Positions 11,716 through 23,100 of a DNA stretch of 64,000 nucleotides are shown here, one piece after another. The notes beneath the pieces are model-generated. The model was not told the origin of the DNA. It ran no database searches and was given only the letters and a program-made list of their open reading frames with translations. A program made the translations under genes and the position numbers. Where the stretch lies: assembly GCA_948474755.1 (NCBI GenBank), contig CAOLHI010000560.1, positions 310,001 through 374,000 of the forward strand, given 5' to 3'. Origin of the DNA: Ctenosaura bakeri. Taxonomy: Eukaryota; Chordata; Lepidosauria; Squamata; Iguanidae. Every line of letters begins with the position of its first letter. Positions within the stretch are counted from its first letter, which is position 1.

Positions 11716-13524
11716 GATCCTGGGATGCATTTTGGAACATGCTTTCAAATGTTCTCTAGAAGATCCAGAATGTTTTTGTTTACTTATGCAAGGTTTATTT
11801 GACCTTTCATATGTGCATAATGTTAGTTTTGAATTAGAAGTAAGCTGAAACGTGCTGAACTGCTCTTCTTTTTTGTGATGTGGGAACTCATTCCTATTCT
11901 CTTTATGCTTAGACTGTCTCTGGTACAAAAGTTTCTGTTAAAGAAGTAATGCCCAGGAATACATCTACTTGTTTAACTGAGGTATACCTATATTCTGGAT
12001 ATCCCCACTTACTGTTTCATTAAAGTGTAAGACAGATTTTTAAACAAGAAATTACAAAACCTTGAAGTCAATATTTACAAAGTGAATGCTTAAGATGAAT
12101 AAAGATTAGCATGAACAAGCAAAAGCAGCATAATAAATTTAACTGCAAATGATAATTTTTGCAGCCAGCAGTTCTCAGTGGTAACAGACATTATATATCT
12201 GCCTGTCAAAAGGAAGATGTAAGTTGTTATCATTGACAAATTGTCTTCCAAACAACATTTTAAAAATGGGGAGATGGAGTAAACTAGAAGGAGAAAAGTA
12301 GAATCATTCGGATCTTGTTCACTTTCCACTGCAGAAATGTAAGCAAAATATGATAATGAAAAGAAATCCCACCAAGTTGGAAAGAAAGAAAACGTCAGCA
12401 GAAAAGTTGTACTTCCAATATAGGCTGAAAGTACCAAGTATTTATCAACTCTATTTATAGAAGGCAATACTAAGCTCCTTTACAAATCAGTTTATTCTGG
12501 TAGAAGCCTTGTACAACATAAAGGCCAAATGATGAACTGTAGTACTGATCAAACAGAACATATTCCCTTTTATCTGTGTCTCCAGCTAATATTTTTTAGC
12601 ATGAACAGTTCAACTGACACAAGGTCAAAAACCACATAAGTGCTCTCTTCTTTGTGTAAAAATGCTTCATCCACCAATTTCATCAAATTTAGGGTACCAT
12701 TATTTATTTTTTGTGAGAACGCTTTTTTAAAAAAGTGCTTTACTGATGCAATGCAGTCATGACTCAGGATAAGACTGTAAAGGGGGATGAATCCATCTTG
12801 CCCCCTAAATTTTAATCAATTGTTTTAACCAGTCCTATTGACGAATAATATGGCTGAGCATCATTTTTTTTTAGGAAAAAAAAATACTTTTCACAATTGT
12901 CCTGATTAGTATTAGTCAACTCACCAAACTTAAATATTCAGAAGATATGGAAAGGGTAGGTGGATACATCTGTACAGGTCAGACTTCTCTCCTATAGGGA
13001 AGCACAGATGGCTAAAATTGCTGAGGGTTCCTACAATTCAACTCTAGTTGTATAAGAAGTCACACCTAACGTAAATGTAGGTAGAACTGGTAACAAATAT
13101 CACAACTAAGCTTAGTTCTCCTATAAGCTCTGAATAAAAGTTAGTTGGCTGGTCTGCCTCAGGAAGAACATCCATAATTTTTGAGACACCACTGAGAATA
13201 TCTAATATTTCCTGACACACTGATATTTGTGGTAGACCATCTCATGGTAGTTTTAAGGACTCAAAAAAGTCAAAGTAGTTCGCCAAGCCTGAAGATCCAC
13301 GATATGCAGGAACCAAGCCATTTAGGAGGTCAGCAATGTCACTTTTAACTGTGCTTAGCAGCAAATTGTATTTGTTTTGTACTACAAGCAATCCTGATTG
13401 GCTCAGCACGGTGTAGTAAGTCCTCATGCAGATCTATGCAAAGCTAAGTTGTATACTACACAGGTTTACTGTACGATGTCTGGGAAAGGAAAAAACAGCC
13501 ATTCCATGCCTTATGAGAAGTGGA

Positions 13525-13565
13525 CAGGATCAGAGAAGCATCTGGCTACATCGTTGTAGCCAGAT
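13525..13565. repeat. Short palindrome of the GCATCTGGCTAC repeat family
   Basis: CATCTGGCTACA and its exact reverse complement flank a 4-base spacer, giving a perfect 12-bp-arm hairpin. The same core recurs at 32683-32720, 32795-32815 and, decayed, near 21930, so it is a dispersed family rather than a local accident. Similar flanking sequence (about 13430-13640) is shared loosely. Confidence 0.6.
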
Positions 13566-15030
13566 GAGGAACAGTAACATCAGCACTGAAATCTGCCAGA
13601 GTCCTCCAGAGGACTCGGCATTGCTATAATCATTTCCCAGTATCCAAAAAAAAAGGACATTCACATGTGTAATAGATAAGAAATGTTTCAACAGAATACA
13701 GACTTAACAATATCTTCCCAGATAAGATGGCTGAAGAATCAGTTACCGATCATACACATTTTTTGGAGTCCATACTATTTACTCGTTTATTTGAAAAAAT
13801 TATGAAATACTTCTCATCCATACAGATCCTGGAGTTCTGGATGATAGTCATAAAACAATATATAACAGATACTAAGAAGAGCTTTCCATCTACCCTTTCT
13901 GCCATGTAAGAGGAACAAATGGATGTGACAGTTTCCTCAACTGAAAACTCAATAAAAAAGAGACAACGGCTTATGAGTCCACACAGAACTTGCTATCACT
14001 AATTACAGCTTTAAATTCTATCAAAAGTGCACATGAGTTTTAATAATTGTTCAATAAAATAAAATTCTGGAATCCTTCAGCAATGAGAGAACAACACTGC
14101 ATTATAAATGGTCTTATACATAGCAGGTTTCTATTAGCATAGAGCACAGCCATCAAGCAAACCAGCTAATTATTTCTGACCATGTTCAGCCAATCTGTCT
14201 GAGCTATAAAACAAACTCTGTACACCTGCAACCACAATCTCTTGAGAACCATTAATTAATAATTTCATCTATGGGAGTAGCACTGAAGCACGCTCACCAA
14301 CCACAGAAGAGTCCACATTTCCAACCCTTTTCCATTCCATGTCTATAGCTGTCCAATAGATTTGCTCTTATTTTGGAAGAATCAGAACACCATTAGGAAG
14401 ATCTGGTAGTCACTTATGGGGGGTTTTATACAGCAGACCTTAGATTGCTTAGCTGATCAATATTTAATGGAATAACACTCTTTTCTGCTGTCTAAAGAAA
14501 TTTTTGTCCTCTTTGTTTCACACCTATTATATTTTATGTCAATCAAAAGATTTCCTTAGAGAACATGTGAGGAGCACTTCCCAACCAAGTCAAGGCAGCA
14601 AATGCAACATGTCCAATAGACTGGTTATAAAGGAGAATGTGCTAGCAAATAAAGTAGGTGAATGTCACCACTCTAAGGCCGACAGTCACAACTGTCTAAA
14701 ACACTCTCAAAATCATTACTTTATAGTAAAACTATAGCCATTTCACATTTGTTTCACCTTTCTTTTTTTAAAATGTCATAGACAGTCAGCCTCTGAATTC
14801 AGTCTACAATGTATTATTTAAGTAATGGTACCTTATAGTTTTATACCTTACAGAAATACTGCCCATGATTTTGTACCTATTGGACAGCATCCATATCTTT
14901 ACCAATTAAAAACCCTCTGAAAGCTTCACCAATAATCTTAACAATGATTAGGTATCATAACAACGATCCTTGTTTAGTCTACAAAGAGGAGATGTGCGTG
15001 CCAGAAAAACTCAGTTATAATGCAGTAAAA

Positions 15031-15218
15031 GAGAGCCAACATGGTATAGTGGTTTGAGCGCTGGACTACAACCCTGAAAACGAGGATTCAGTTCCCTGTT
15101 TGGTCATTGAAACCCACTGGGTGACCATGAGTGCATCACAATCCCAGAAAACCTGTGATAGGTTCACTTTAGGGTCGTCGTAAGTTGGAAGCAACTTGAA
15201 GGCACACAACCACAACAA
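15031..15218 (+). mobile_element. tRNA-derived SINE (Sauria-SINE-like)
   Basis: Plus-oriented copy. The A-box-like head is ATAGTGGTTTGAGCGCTGGA, followed by a B-box-like GAGGATTCAGTTCC, the AAACCCACTGGGTGACC block and the tail TTGAAGGCACACAACCACAA. The tRNA-like part is a SINE promoter, not a functional tRNA gene. Confidence 0.88.
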
Positions 15219-16782
15219 TGCAGTGAAAAGATGTGTCTTATTAGTTTCACCAAGTCAAGTATTCAGGATTTGGCACACTGTGTATATTTTCTGGATTGCA
15301 TGAGTGAATCCTAGCTTTGGCTGCTTCTATCTCATTTCAAGAACACACAATGCTTCTACTTCAAGGTTTTGCCATTTTCTGCTACAGTTTCATGCTGCAT
15401 CTTCATTTGTCTAGAATATCAAAATTTGTAATGTATTCAGGAGGTCAGTCTATTTATCCTCTTGTGATGACAGGATTCCCTAGACTCAAATCATTCCTTA
15501 AGTCTAACTAGTATCCTTAAAAAGAAAAAAGAGGTGAAAGAAAAACATACTACTGGATTTAGCCTTAGCCATACTAAACATCAGATCCATTGGAATCACT
15601 GAGACTTAATTTAATTCCTATTATTTTCAGTGGAACTACTGTTAAAATATGACCAAATCTGGAGCCAACTGATAGTCATTGTCTTATGTTTTTGCAGCAG
15701 AAAGTTTCTATCTGATCATCACAAATAACTCTTTGGTGGGATCCAGAATCCAAAGTTCCATGGGGCTGGAGCCCCAAAATCATATCCAGAGAGCAGCACC
15801 CCATCCTTCACCAGGTAGTCTGTAGACAGACAGACTGGGATGCATGCATAAGAGAGAGAAAGAAAGAGGAAAGAACCTATTATAAAGGAGAGGAGTACTT
15901 ACAGATATGAAACCAACTACCACAAAAATCTGTAACCACTGCTACCACTGATTGCCTTTCTGTCTGCAAAGGGAGTTAAATATATGAAAACAATTGTCTT
16001 AAGACAGCAGAAAAGGACACTAGCAGGAAAACCAAAGAGAAGCTGATTTTAATGTGAAATGGCTTAATCTTTTGGGAGGAAAAATACAATGTTTCCTGGC
16101 ATTGATATTTGTCAATTTCAGCAGCAATATAACAGGAAGAGCAGCAACACCAAATGGTATTTTTTAGCTATTTAGAGACAGCACACAGCTGCAGTCTAAT
16201 TGTATCTATTATGAATTTGCAGCATCAGTTTAAAAAAAAAAGATATGAGAGGGAATAACACTGCCACCAACTACCAGCTTGTGAGATGTACTTGAAACAG
16301 GGCATTTCATTTTTTTTCTTTCCAGATATAAATATTCTTTTCAGGTAGGCCAGAAATTGATTTCCAGTTAAGTGAAGCTCACTCTTTTAAATCCCAGTCG
16401 ATTGCCCTGCTCTGTAGTATTAAAGTTACCTCTTCAAAATAATGTTTTCTTGCATACTTCAAAAAGTGATACACAGCCCTTAAAGCTGTGGTGGGCAAAG
16501 GGTGGCTCCAGGGCTGATGTAGCCCCTCCTAAAATTGTTCTGTGTCTTTGAATCTGCCAGGATTCCGCAGATCACTCTTTTTTCCATCAGAAAAAGGAGT
16601 GAATGCATCTCCAGAAAGCCTCCTGACACACTAATTCACCTTTTAAATAAGTTACAGTCTCCCCACCACCACAAAAAAATGTTTAGCACAAAAACTATGT
16701 TCTGGGTTTTTATTGATTGATTGATGTAGGCATTTGGGGCTGTTTCTATGTCCCCAAGGAAGTCCTAAGAGCACCAAGTTGT

Positions 16783-16978
16783 ACTGTTGTTGTGTGCCTT
16801 CAAGTCATTTCCAACTTACAGTTACCCTAAGGTGAACCTACCATGGGGTTTTCTGGGGGCTGAAAGTGTGTGATGCACCCAAGGTCACCCAGTAGGTTTC
16901 CATGGCTGAGCAGGGAATCATACACTGGTTCCCAGAGTCATACTCCAATGCTTAAGCCACTACACCACGTTGGCTCCT
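16783..16978 (-). mobile_element. tRNA-derived SINE (Sauria-SINE-like), minus orientation
   Basis: Well-preserved reverse copy from TGTTGTTGTGTGCCTTCAAG to CACCACGTTGGCTCC. All family blocks are present in reverse order. Confidence 0.88.
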
Positions 16979-18267
16979 TACAAAGTTGTATACCCTTCAA
17001 GATTTCACAAATGAAAACATGGACACATGTGGCCAAACCATGTCAGAGTCTGATCAAGATGGCAAAAGTTATTAATGTGGAAGATCACACAAGCTAGGAG
17101 AGGCTGCAGCAATCTGTTTTTGCTTGTGTCTACTGGGAAGGGCAAGATTCCACCCACCCCCTCCTCTCCCCCTAGTGAATTAATGGAATGCAAACTACTT
17201 TTGCACTTCTAACTCAGCTTGTAGCAACTGAAGTAAACTGAGATAAAGGGAGAAAGTGGGATAAAGAGAGAGAAACTGGGACAGTTTAAAAGCAGCTGAA
17301 AGAGTGGGATTGTTCCTGGTAAACTGGGACACTTGAAGGGTATGAAGTTGGCCAACCCTGCCTGAAGGAGAGGCATAGTTCCAGCTAAAAAAAGAATCTC
17401 AGCAAATCAGGAAAAAAGAATCTCTGTAAGAGCCTCTAGAATTGCTGTTTGCCCAACCAGGGCAGAAAGAGAAATGGAACAAGTAATGTTTTCAATCATG
17501 CTGTCCATACTGAATTGATGATTCTGTAGTTCAAATAGGCAACTTTTCCAAGCTTTGAACTCTGTACCAGCAGCACTGTGTATTACTGACTAAAGCTACA
17601 GATTTCTTAAAATCAGTTACAAATTAATGAAAGTTTTCAGAGAGACAGCCATGTTCATCTGCTCCAGCTTAAGCAGCAAGAGTCTTCATGGACTTGTCCA
17701 CTTTCTCAGATGCATCTGAACCTTGTGCTGAAACAAACTGGTTAGTCCTCAAGTGTGTCTCAAGACTCCTTCCTTAACAAATGTATGACAATTTCATTAT
17801 TTATGTTTTCAGAGCTGGCTTGTTTACTGCATTCTCACTTGTCAAAGTGGCAACTGACCAAGCATTGCTGATTATCATAATTTTGCAATGATATCTTAAT
17901 TTAATCACTGTGTCTTCTTGCAGTTCTCTTTCCTGTGAACACCAAGCTTTTAAAAGAGAGTCTGACAGCTGTTAAACCACAGAAAACCAGCAAGTGGCAT
18001 CAAGGTTTCAAAAACTAATTTTTAAAACAATTTGTGTTTAAGGTTTAGCCTATTAAATTTAATAGATGTCAGAAGGTTGCAACTCTATTGAATTTATAAA
18101 TTAGAAAAGAAAATATAAAGAGCTGAAACCATGATACCCTAACAATTTATTTGGTGAATATATATGTGCTTCTTTATTCCACCACAGAATCATAGAATCA
18201 TAGAAATGTAGAGTTGGAAGAGACCACACAGGCCATCCAGTCCACCCCCTGCCATGCAGGAACACCC

Positions 18268-19227
18268 TCAAAGCACTCCTGACAGATGGCCATCAAGCCT
18301 CTGCTTAAAAACCTCCAAGGAAGGAGACTCCACTACACTCCGAGGCAGCAGATTCCACAGCCGGACAGCCCTGACTGTCAGGAAGTTCTTCCTGAGGTTC
18401 AGGTGGAATCTCCTTTCCTGCAGCTTGAATCCATTGCTCCTTCTCCTGGTCTCTGGAGCAACAGAAAACAAGCCCTCTCCTTCCTCTACGTGGCATCCCT
18501 TCAAATATTTAAACATGGCTATCATGTCCCCTCTTAACCTCCTCTTCTGCAGACTAAACATACCCAGCTCTCTAAGTCTATCCTCATAGGGCATGGCTTC
18601 CAGGCCTCTCACCATTTTGGTTGCCCTCCTCTGGACTTGCTCCAGCTTGTCAATATCCTTCTTGAATTGGGGTGCCCAGAACTGGACACAGTATTCAAGA
18701 TGGGGTCTAACCAAAGCAGAGTAGAGTGGTACCAGTACCTCCCTCGATCTAGACACCATACTCCTATTGATGCAGCTGAGAACTGCATTGGCTTTCTTGG
18801 CTGCCGCATCACACTGCTGACTCATGTTCAGCTTGTGGTCTATGAAGACTCCTAGATCCCTTTCACACGTACTGCTATCCAGCCACGTGTCCCCCATCCT
18901 ATATTTCTGTATTCCATTTTTTCTACCTAAGTGTAGGACCTTACATTTCTCTCTGTTGAATTTCATTTTGTTCGCCCTGGCCCAGCTCTCCAATCTATCC
19001 AGGTCATTTTGAATTTTGATCCTGTCCTCTGGCGTATTAGCAACCCCTCCCAATTTGGTATCATCTGCAAATTTGATGAGTATGCCCTCTATTCCTTCAT
19101 CCAAGTCATTAATAAAAATATTGAACAGCACTGGGCCTAGGACAGAACCCTGTGGCACCCCACTAGTCACTTCTCTCCAGGAGGAAAAGCAGCCATTTGT
19201 GATCACCCTTTGGGTTCGGTCGGTCAA
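18268..19227 (-). pseudogene. CR1 ORF2 segment: RT catalytic core and C-terminus
   Basis: This 319-codon open segment carries [20 protein letters not shown], the catalytic FADDTKLGG and the CR1-typical C-terminus ([57 protein letters not shown]) up to its natural stop. The initiator methionine shown is internal; the frame connects upstream past the break near 19285. Confidence 0.92.
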
Positions 19228-19274
19228 CCAATTACAAATCCAACTAACAGTAGCCCTGTCCAGCCCACATTTTA

Positions 19275-19628
19275 CTAGTTCTTTGCAAGAATGTCATGGG
19301 GAACTTTGTCGAAGGCCTTACTGAAATCAAGGTATGCTACATCCACAGCATTCCCTTCATCTATCAAGCTAGTAACTCTATCATAAAAAGAGATAAGATT
19401 AGTCTGGCATGACTTATTTTTGAGAAATCCATGTTGACTTCTCGTGATTACCGCGTTGCTTTCTAAGTGAATAGAAACTGACTGCTTAATGATCTGCTCC
19501 AGGATCTTTCCGGGTACTGATGTCAGGCTGACTGGGCGATAATTATTTGGGTCCTCTTTTTTCCCTTCTTGAAGATGGGGATAACATTTGCTCTCTTCCA
19601 ATCTGCTGGAACTTCTCCTGTCCTCCAA
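19275..19628 (-). pseudogene. CR1 ORF2 segment: RT fingers/palm motifs
   Basis: From about residue 26, after the frame break at 19557-19562, it reads EDPNNYRPVSLTSVPGKILE, then RSQHGFLKNKSCQTNL and [17 protein letters not shown], the conserved CR1/L2 reverse-transcriptase blocks. It ends at a frame break near 19285 in the AAAG/GAAC context. Confidence 0.9.
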
Positions 19629-20833
19629 GATTTCTCAAAAATTATAGCAAGTGGTTCCGAAATTACCTCTGCCAGCTCTTTTAATATCCTAGGATGCAAT
19701 TCATCTGGCCCTGGAGACTTGAATTCATCCAATGTGGCCAGGTATTCCTGTACCACCTCTCTACTTATTATGTGCCTCATTTCCTCTGCTTCCTCCCCTG
19801 CTCCCCAACCGCCAGGTTGAGTGCTTGTATCCTTCTGGGAAAATACGGAGGCAAAGAAGGTGTTAAGTAGCTCTGCCTTTTCTCTCCCCCCTGTGAGTAA
19901 TTCACCATCTTCTCTGCGCAGCGACCCTACTGTCTCCTTCTTTTTCCTTTTGCTGCGGACATATTTTAAAAAAACCTTTTTACTGTTTTTAATGTCTCTG
20001 GCCAGTCTAAGTTCGTTCTGTGCTTTAGCCTTTCTGACTTCCTCCCTACATCTCCTAGCTACTTGCTTAAATTCTTCTTTGGTGGTTTCCCCCTTCTTCC
20101 ATTTCCTATACATGTTTCTCTTAACTCTTAGCTCAGCTGAGAGTTCTTTAGTCAACCATTCTGGTTTCTTCAGATGCCTTCCATTTTTCCTCCTTATTGG
20201 CACAGTTTTAGACTGTGCCTTCAGTATCTCCTTTTTAAGGAACTCCCATGCCTCCTGAACTCCTTTCCCTTTCACTATTCCTGACCACGGAATTCCATCC
20301 AGCAGCTCCCTAAGTTTACAGAAGTCCGCTTTTTTAAAATCTAAGATGAGTGTCTGGTTACCCTTAACTTCTCCTTCCCACTGAATGCCAAATTCCAATA
20401 GGGCATGGTCACTCCCCCCTAAAGATCCAAACACTTCTACCTCATTCACAAGGTCATCCCTGTTGGTCAAGACCAGATCTAGAATATTTGATCCCCTTGT
20501 GGTCTCTTCCACCTTCTGGACCATGAAGTTGTCTGCAAGACAAGCAAGAAACTTACTGGACCTTGCTGTCTTGGCAGAGTTTGACTGCCAGCATATATCC
20601 AGATAATTGAAATCTCCTATTATTACTGTATCTCTCCTCTTTGAATGTGCAGTCATTTGGTTGAGGAAGACGTCATCCAAGTCCTCAGCCTGGGTTGGAG
20701 GTCTGTAGTAAACCCCCACCAGAATATCCCTATTGTTTCTCGCTGCCTTAATTCTTACCCAAATGCTCTCGACCTGGCTTTCTGGGTTTAAGTCCTGGAT
20801 CTCTTCACAGGTGAAAGCATCCTTGACATACAA
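19523..20833 (-). pseudogene. CR1 ORF2 segment: endonuclease C-part, linker and start of RT
   Basis: This open segment of 436 codons covers the second half of the apurinic-type endonuclease (GDFN near residue 75, SDHALLEF near residue 145), a basic linker (about residues 225-300, rich in Lys and Arg) and the first RT motifs (SPGPDELHPRIL near residue 370, VIPIFKKGKK near residue 420). It ends out of frame after the A6 run at 19557-19562. The upstream endonuclease N-part is in another frame at 20838-21126. Confidence 0.9.
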
Positions 20834-20837
20834 GGTG

Positions 20838-21126
20838 CTCCTCCTCCTTTCTTGTTTGGTCTATTTTTACAAAATAGGCTATACCCCTCTATTCCTATAT
20901 TCCAATCATGAGACTCATCCCACCAGATCTCAGTGATGCCTATCAAATCGTATTTATTTTCTTGTACTAGGAGTACAAGCTCATCCTGCTTGTTTCCCAT
21001 ACTCCTTGCATTAGTGTAGAGACACTTAAGTCCCTGGGCCCTTCCTGCAAGTCCTGTACTATTGTTTCTACTCCTCCCAGTAATTGTTTTATTTTGTAAA
21101 ATAAATTCCATCTTTAGGCCAGACAT
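20838..21126 (-). pseudogene. CR1 ORF2 segment: endonuclease N-part
   Basis: The start of the endonuclease domain is visible: CLYTNARSMGNKQDELVLL and GITEIWWDESHDW, both typical of CR1 ORF2. The frame shifts near 20840, before the continuing VKDAF segment. The region upstream of the endonuclease is cut off at about 21127, which marks the 5' truncation of the element. Confidence 0.88.
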
Positions 21127-21904
21127 GGATTCTCAAGAAAGCTTACAATAAACATTTCTAGTTTCTTAAAATAAAGGGACTTGAATTCAAAGCAATTTAT
21201 GACATTCTGCCAACCATTCACCTCAGCATATTTCTTTCAGTCAACAGTTGCATATTGTAGGCATTTTAAGACTGATTATAAGAGCAACAACAGACATTAA
21301 AATCAAACTTGGGCTTATGGCATTCAACCACTGAATCAGAAGACATCCTCACAATGAACATAAGGAGAAGCAAATTTAAAAGGCAAACTTTAAATTTTAA
21401 AAGATAAATTTATGGCTTCTGAAGCCATCCATAGCTATTAGTCATGAAACCACATATTTCCCTATAGAACCAGACGCCACAGTGTTAGCAGAATGTTAAA
21501 TTATTTGGCGGGGGAGGGGGGTATTGTTGTTGTTTGTTTTTGTTCTCACTACATGTTTACCATCCAGAAGGTCCCAAATATAACTAGCATCTCCAATTAA
21601 CAGGATTTCCTGCAGCAGGGATAGGAGAAAATCTCTATTTAAGGCTTTGGAGACCTGATGACTGCAAGAATATCAAGTTGCAAGCTAGAGGTTTCACCAA
21701 ATGTTTATATTTAATGCTAAACAAAGGCATCAAATACCAATTCCCCCATCTCATGACTCTTCTTCAGAGACAGCAAAAGAGCACAGAGAAGACTATGGAA
21801 AAATATATCACAGACCTTTGATCTCTTTCTAATTACTAATGTTCTCCCAATTCACTGTTGCACCTTGAAGGCTAGCTCCCCACCCCAGGGCCATTCCATT
21901 GCTG

Positions 21905-21928
21905 AGGAGGGGAGGGGAGGGGAGGGGA
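21905..21928. repeat. (GGGGA)n simple repeat
   Basis: About five GGGGA units within a G-rich patch. Confidence 0.85.
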
Positions 21929-23100
21929 GAAGCATCTGGCTATTCCCCCCAGCAGCCAGACACAAATTGTTGCCATCATTGCTGAGACCTCCAGAGGATC
22001 TCAAAGGAAGATACTGAGCTACATATGGGGACACTGCCAAATGCTTCTGCAGCCCACTCCCTCTGAGCTATGGAATGACCCTGGGGATGGGTTATCATAG
22101 TGCAGTGGTGAGTCCTGTGGGATGACAGGGCAGTTGTAGCAGCATCCCACATGCTGATCTCTTATGCTCAACCATATAGGATTTTGGCTTGTGAGTGGGT
22201 GAAGATGGCTATGATCCATTATTCTCTAAAGGTTGATACAGGCCAGCATTAATTTTTCCTCTTTCAAGAAGATGGCCTTATTATATTAAACACACTTTTA
22301 AGAGACTTTACAACCAATAGTGGGACCAACAGATATATGTGAAGTTTGCTATGCTTCTCTTTGAATCTTGAACCCTCCTTCTGACCTCTTTTCCTGCTTT
22401 TTATGCCACACAAATTCATCCTTTTATAAATTTCACAGTTATTTTTGCCCATTGGAAACCTGAGATTAGATGGCACAAAAATCCTATTCACCAACTACAG
22501 TCCCCAAGAATTCAAGGTTCTAGGAATTTTCCACAGATGCAAAGGATAGGCTACATATTAAAGTAACTACACAATGAAGCTCTTTGCCCATGGATTTTGC
22601 AAACTAGTGTGTCACTAGGTAGTCACAGCAGTTTGATGCCACTGTAACTGTCATGGCTCCACTCTAACGGATCCTGGAACTTGGAGTTTGGCAAGGGCCT
22701 TAGAGATCTTCACTATAGCTCAGGGGAGTAGGCTAAGTTTATCATAAATCCCACAATTCTCTGGGATGGAGTCTTAGCAGTTAAAATGGTATTAAAATGT
22801 TATAACTGTGCACTGATCTTGCTTCAGAAGTATCTAAACAGGATGGTGGCAGCACTTTTGTGCCCTAAGAAGAGTTTCTGTGAAAACTGCTTCATCCTGA
22901 GTGACTCCACATGAATATCTCTGAGGAAGAAGCAATTCCTAAAGTGAGCAAGACAAGCATTCTTCTCTTTGTGCAACTAGGAGTGTCCAAATAACCCAAA
23001 AATTCTCAGGGGAAGCACAAAAATCTGGGAAACTTTGAACCATGTGAGTGTTGTCTATAGTCGTCTTATTACCACAACGTTGACAACCATCTTGACAATG

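Larger units (their letters stand above)
18184..21127 (-). mobile_element. CR1-type LINE, 5'-truncated, with near-complete ORF2
   Basis: A chicken-repeat-1 type non-LTR retrotransposon lies in the same sense as DCLK1. The minus strand encodes an endonuclease region with LKCLYTNARSMGNKQ, GDFN and GGSDHALLEF, then reverse transcriptase with [38 protein letters not shown] and the catalytic FADD. The 3' end carries the typical CR1 tail of repeated ATTCTATG/ATTCT (18184-18210). ORF1 and the 5' region are missing. Three 1-nt frame breaks are visible, near 20840, at the A6 run 19557-19562 and near 19285; otherwise the frame is almost free of stops. The element looks fairly young but defective as read. 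No clear target duplication was found. Confidence 0.93.

Noticed and set aside
9600..12470. Possible shared coding segment (SINRV... in two open frames near 9690 and 12450)
   Set aside because: Both derive from a shared short repeat (CAACTCTATTTATAGAAGGC) and are not conserved as protein.
15040..15090. tRNA-gene-like A and B boxes
   Set aside because: They belong to the head of a SINE; no complete cloverleaf is formed, and the same head recurs at other SINE copies.
18254..20936. Several plus-strand open frames of 60-145 codons
   Set aside because: They are antisense shadows of the CR1 ORF2 and have no motifs of their own.
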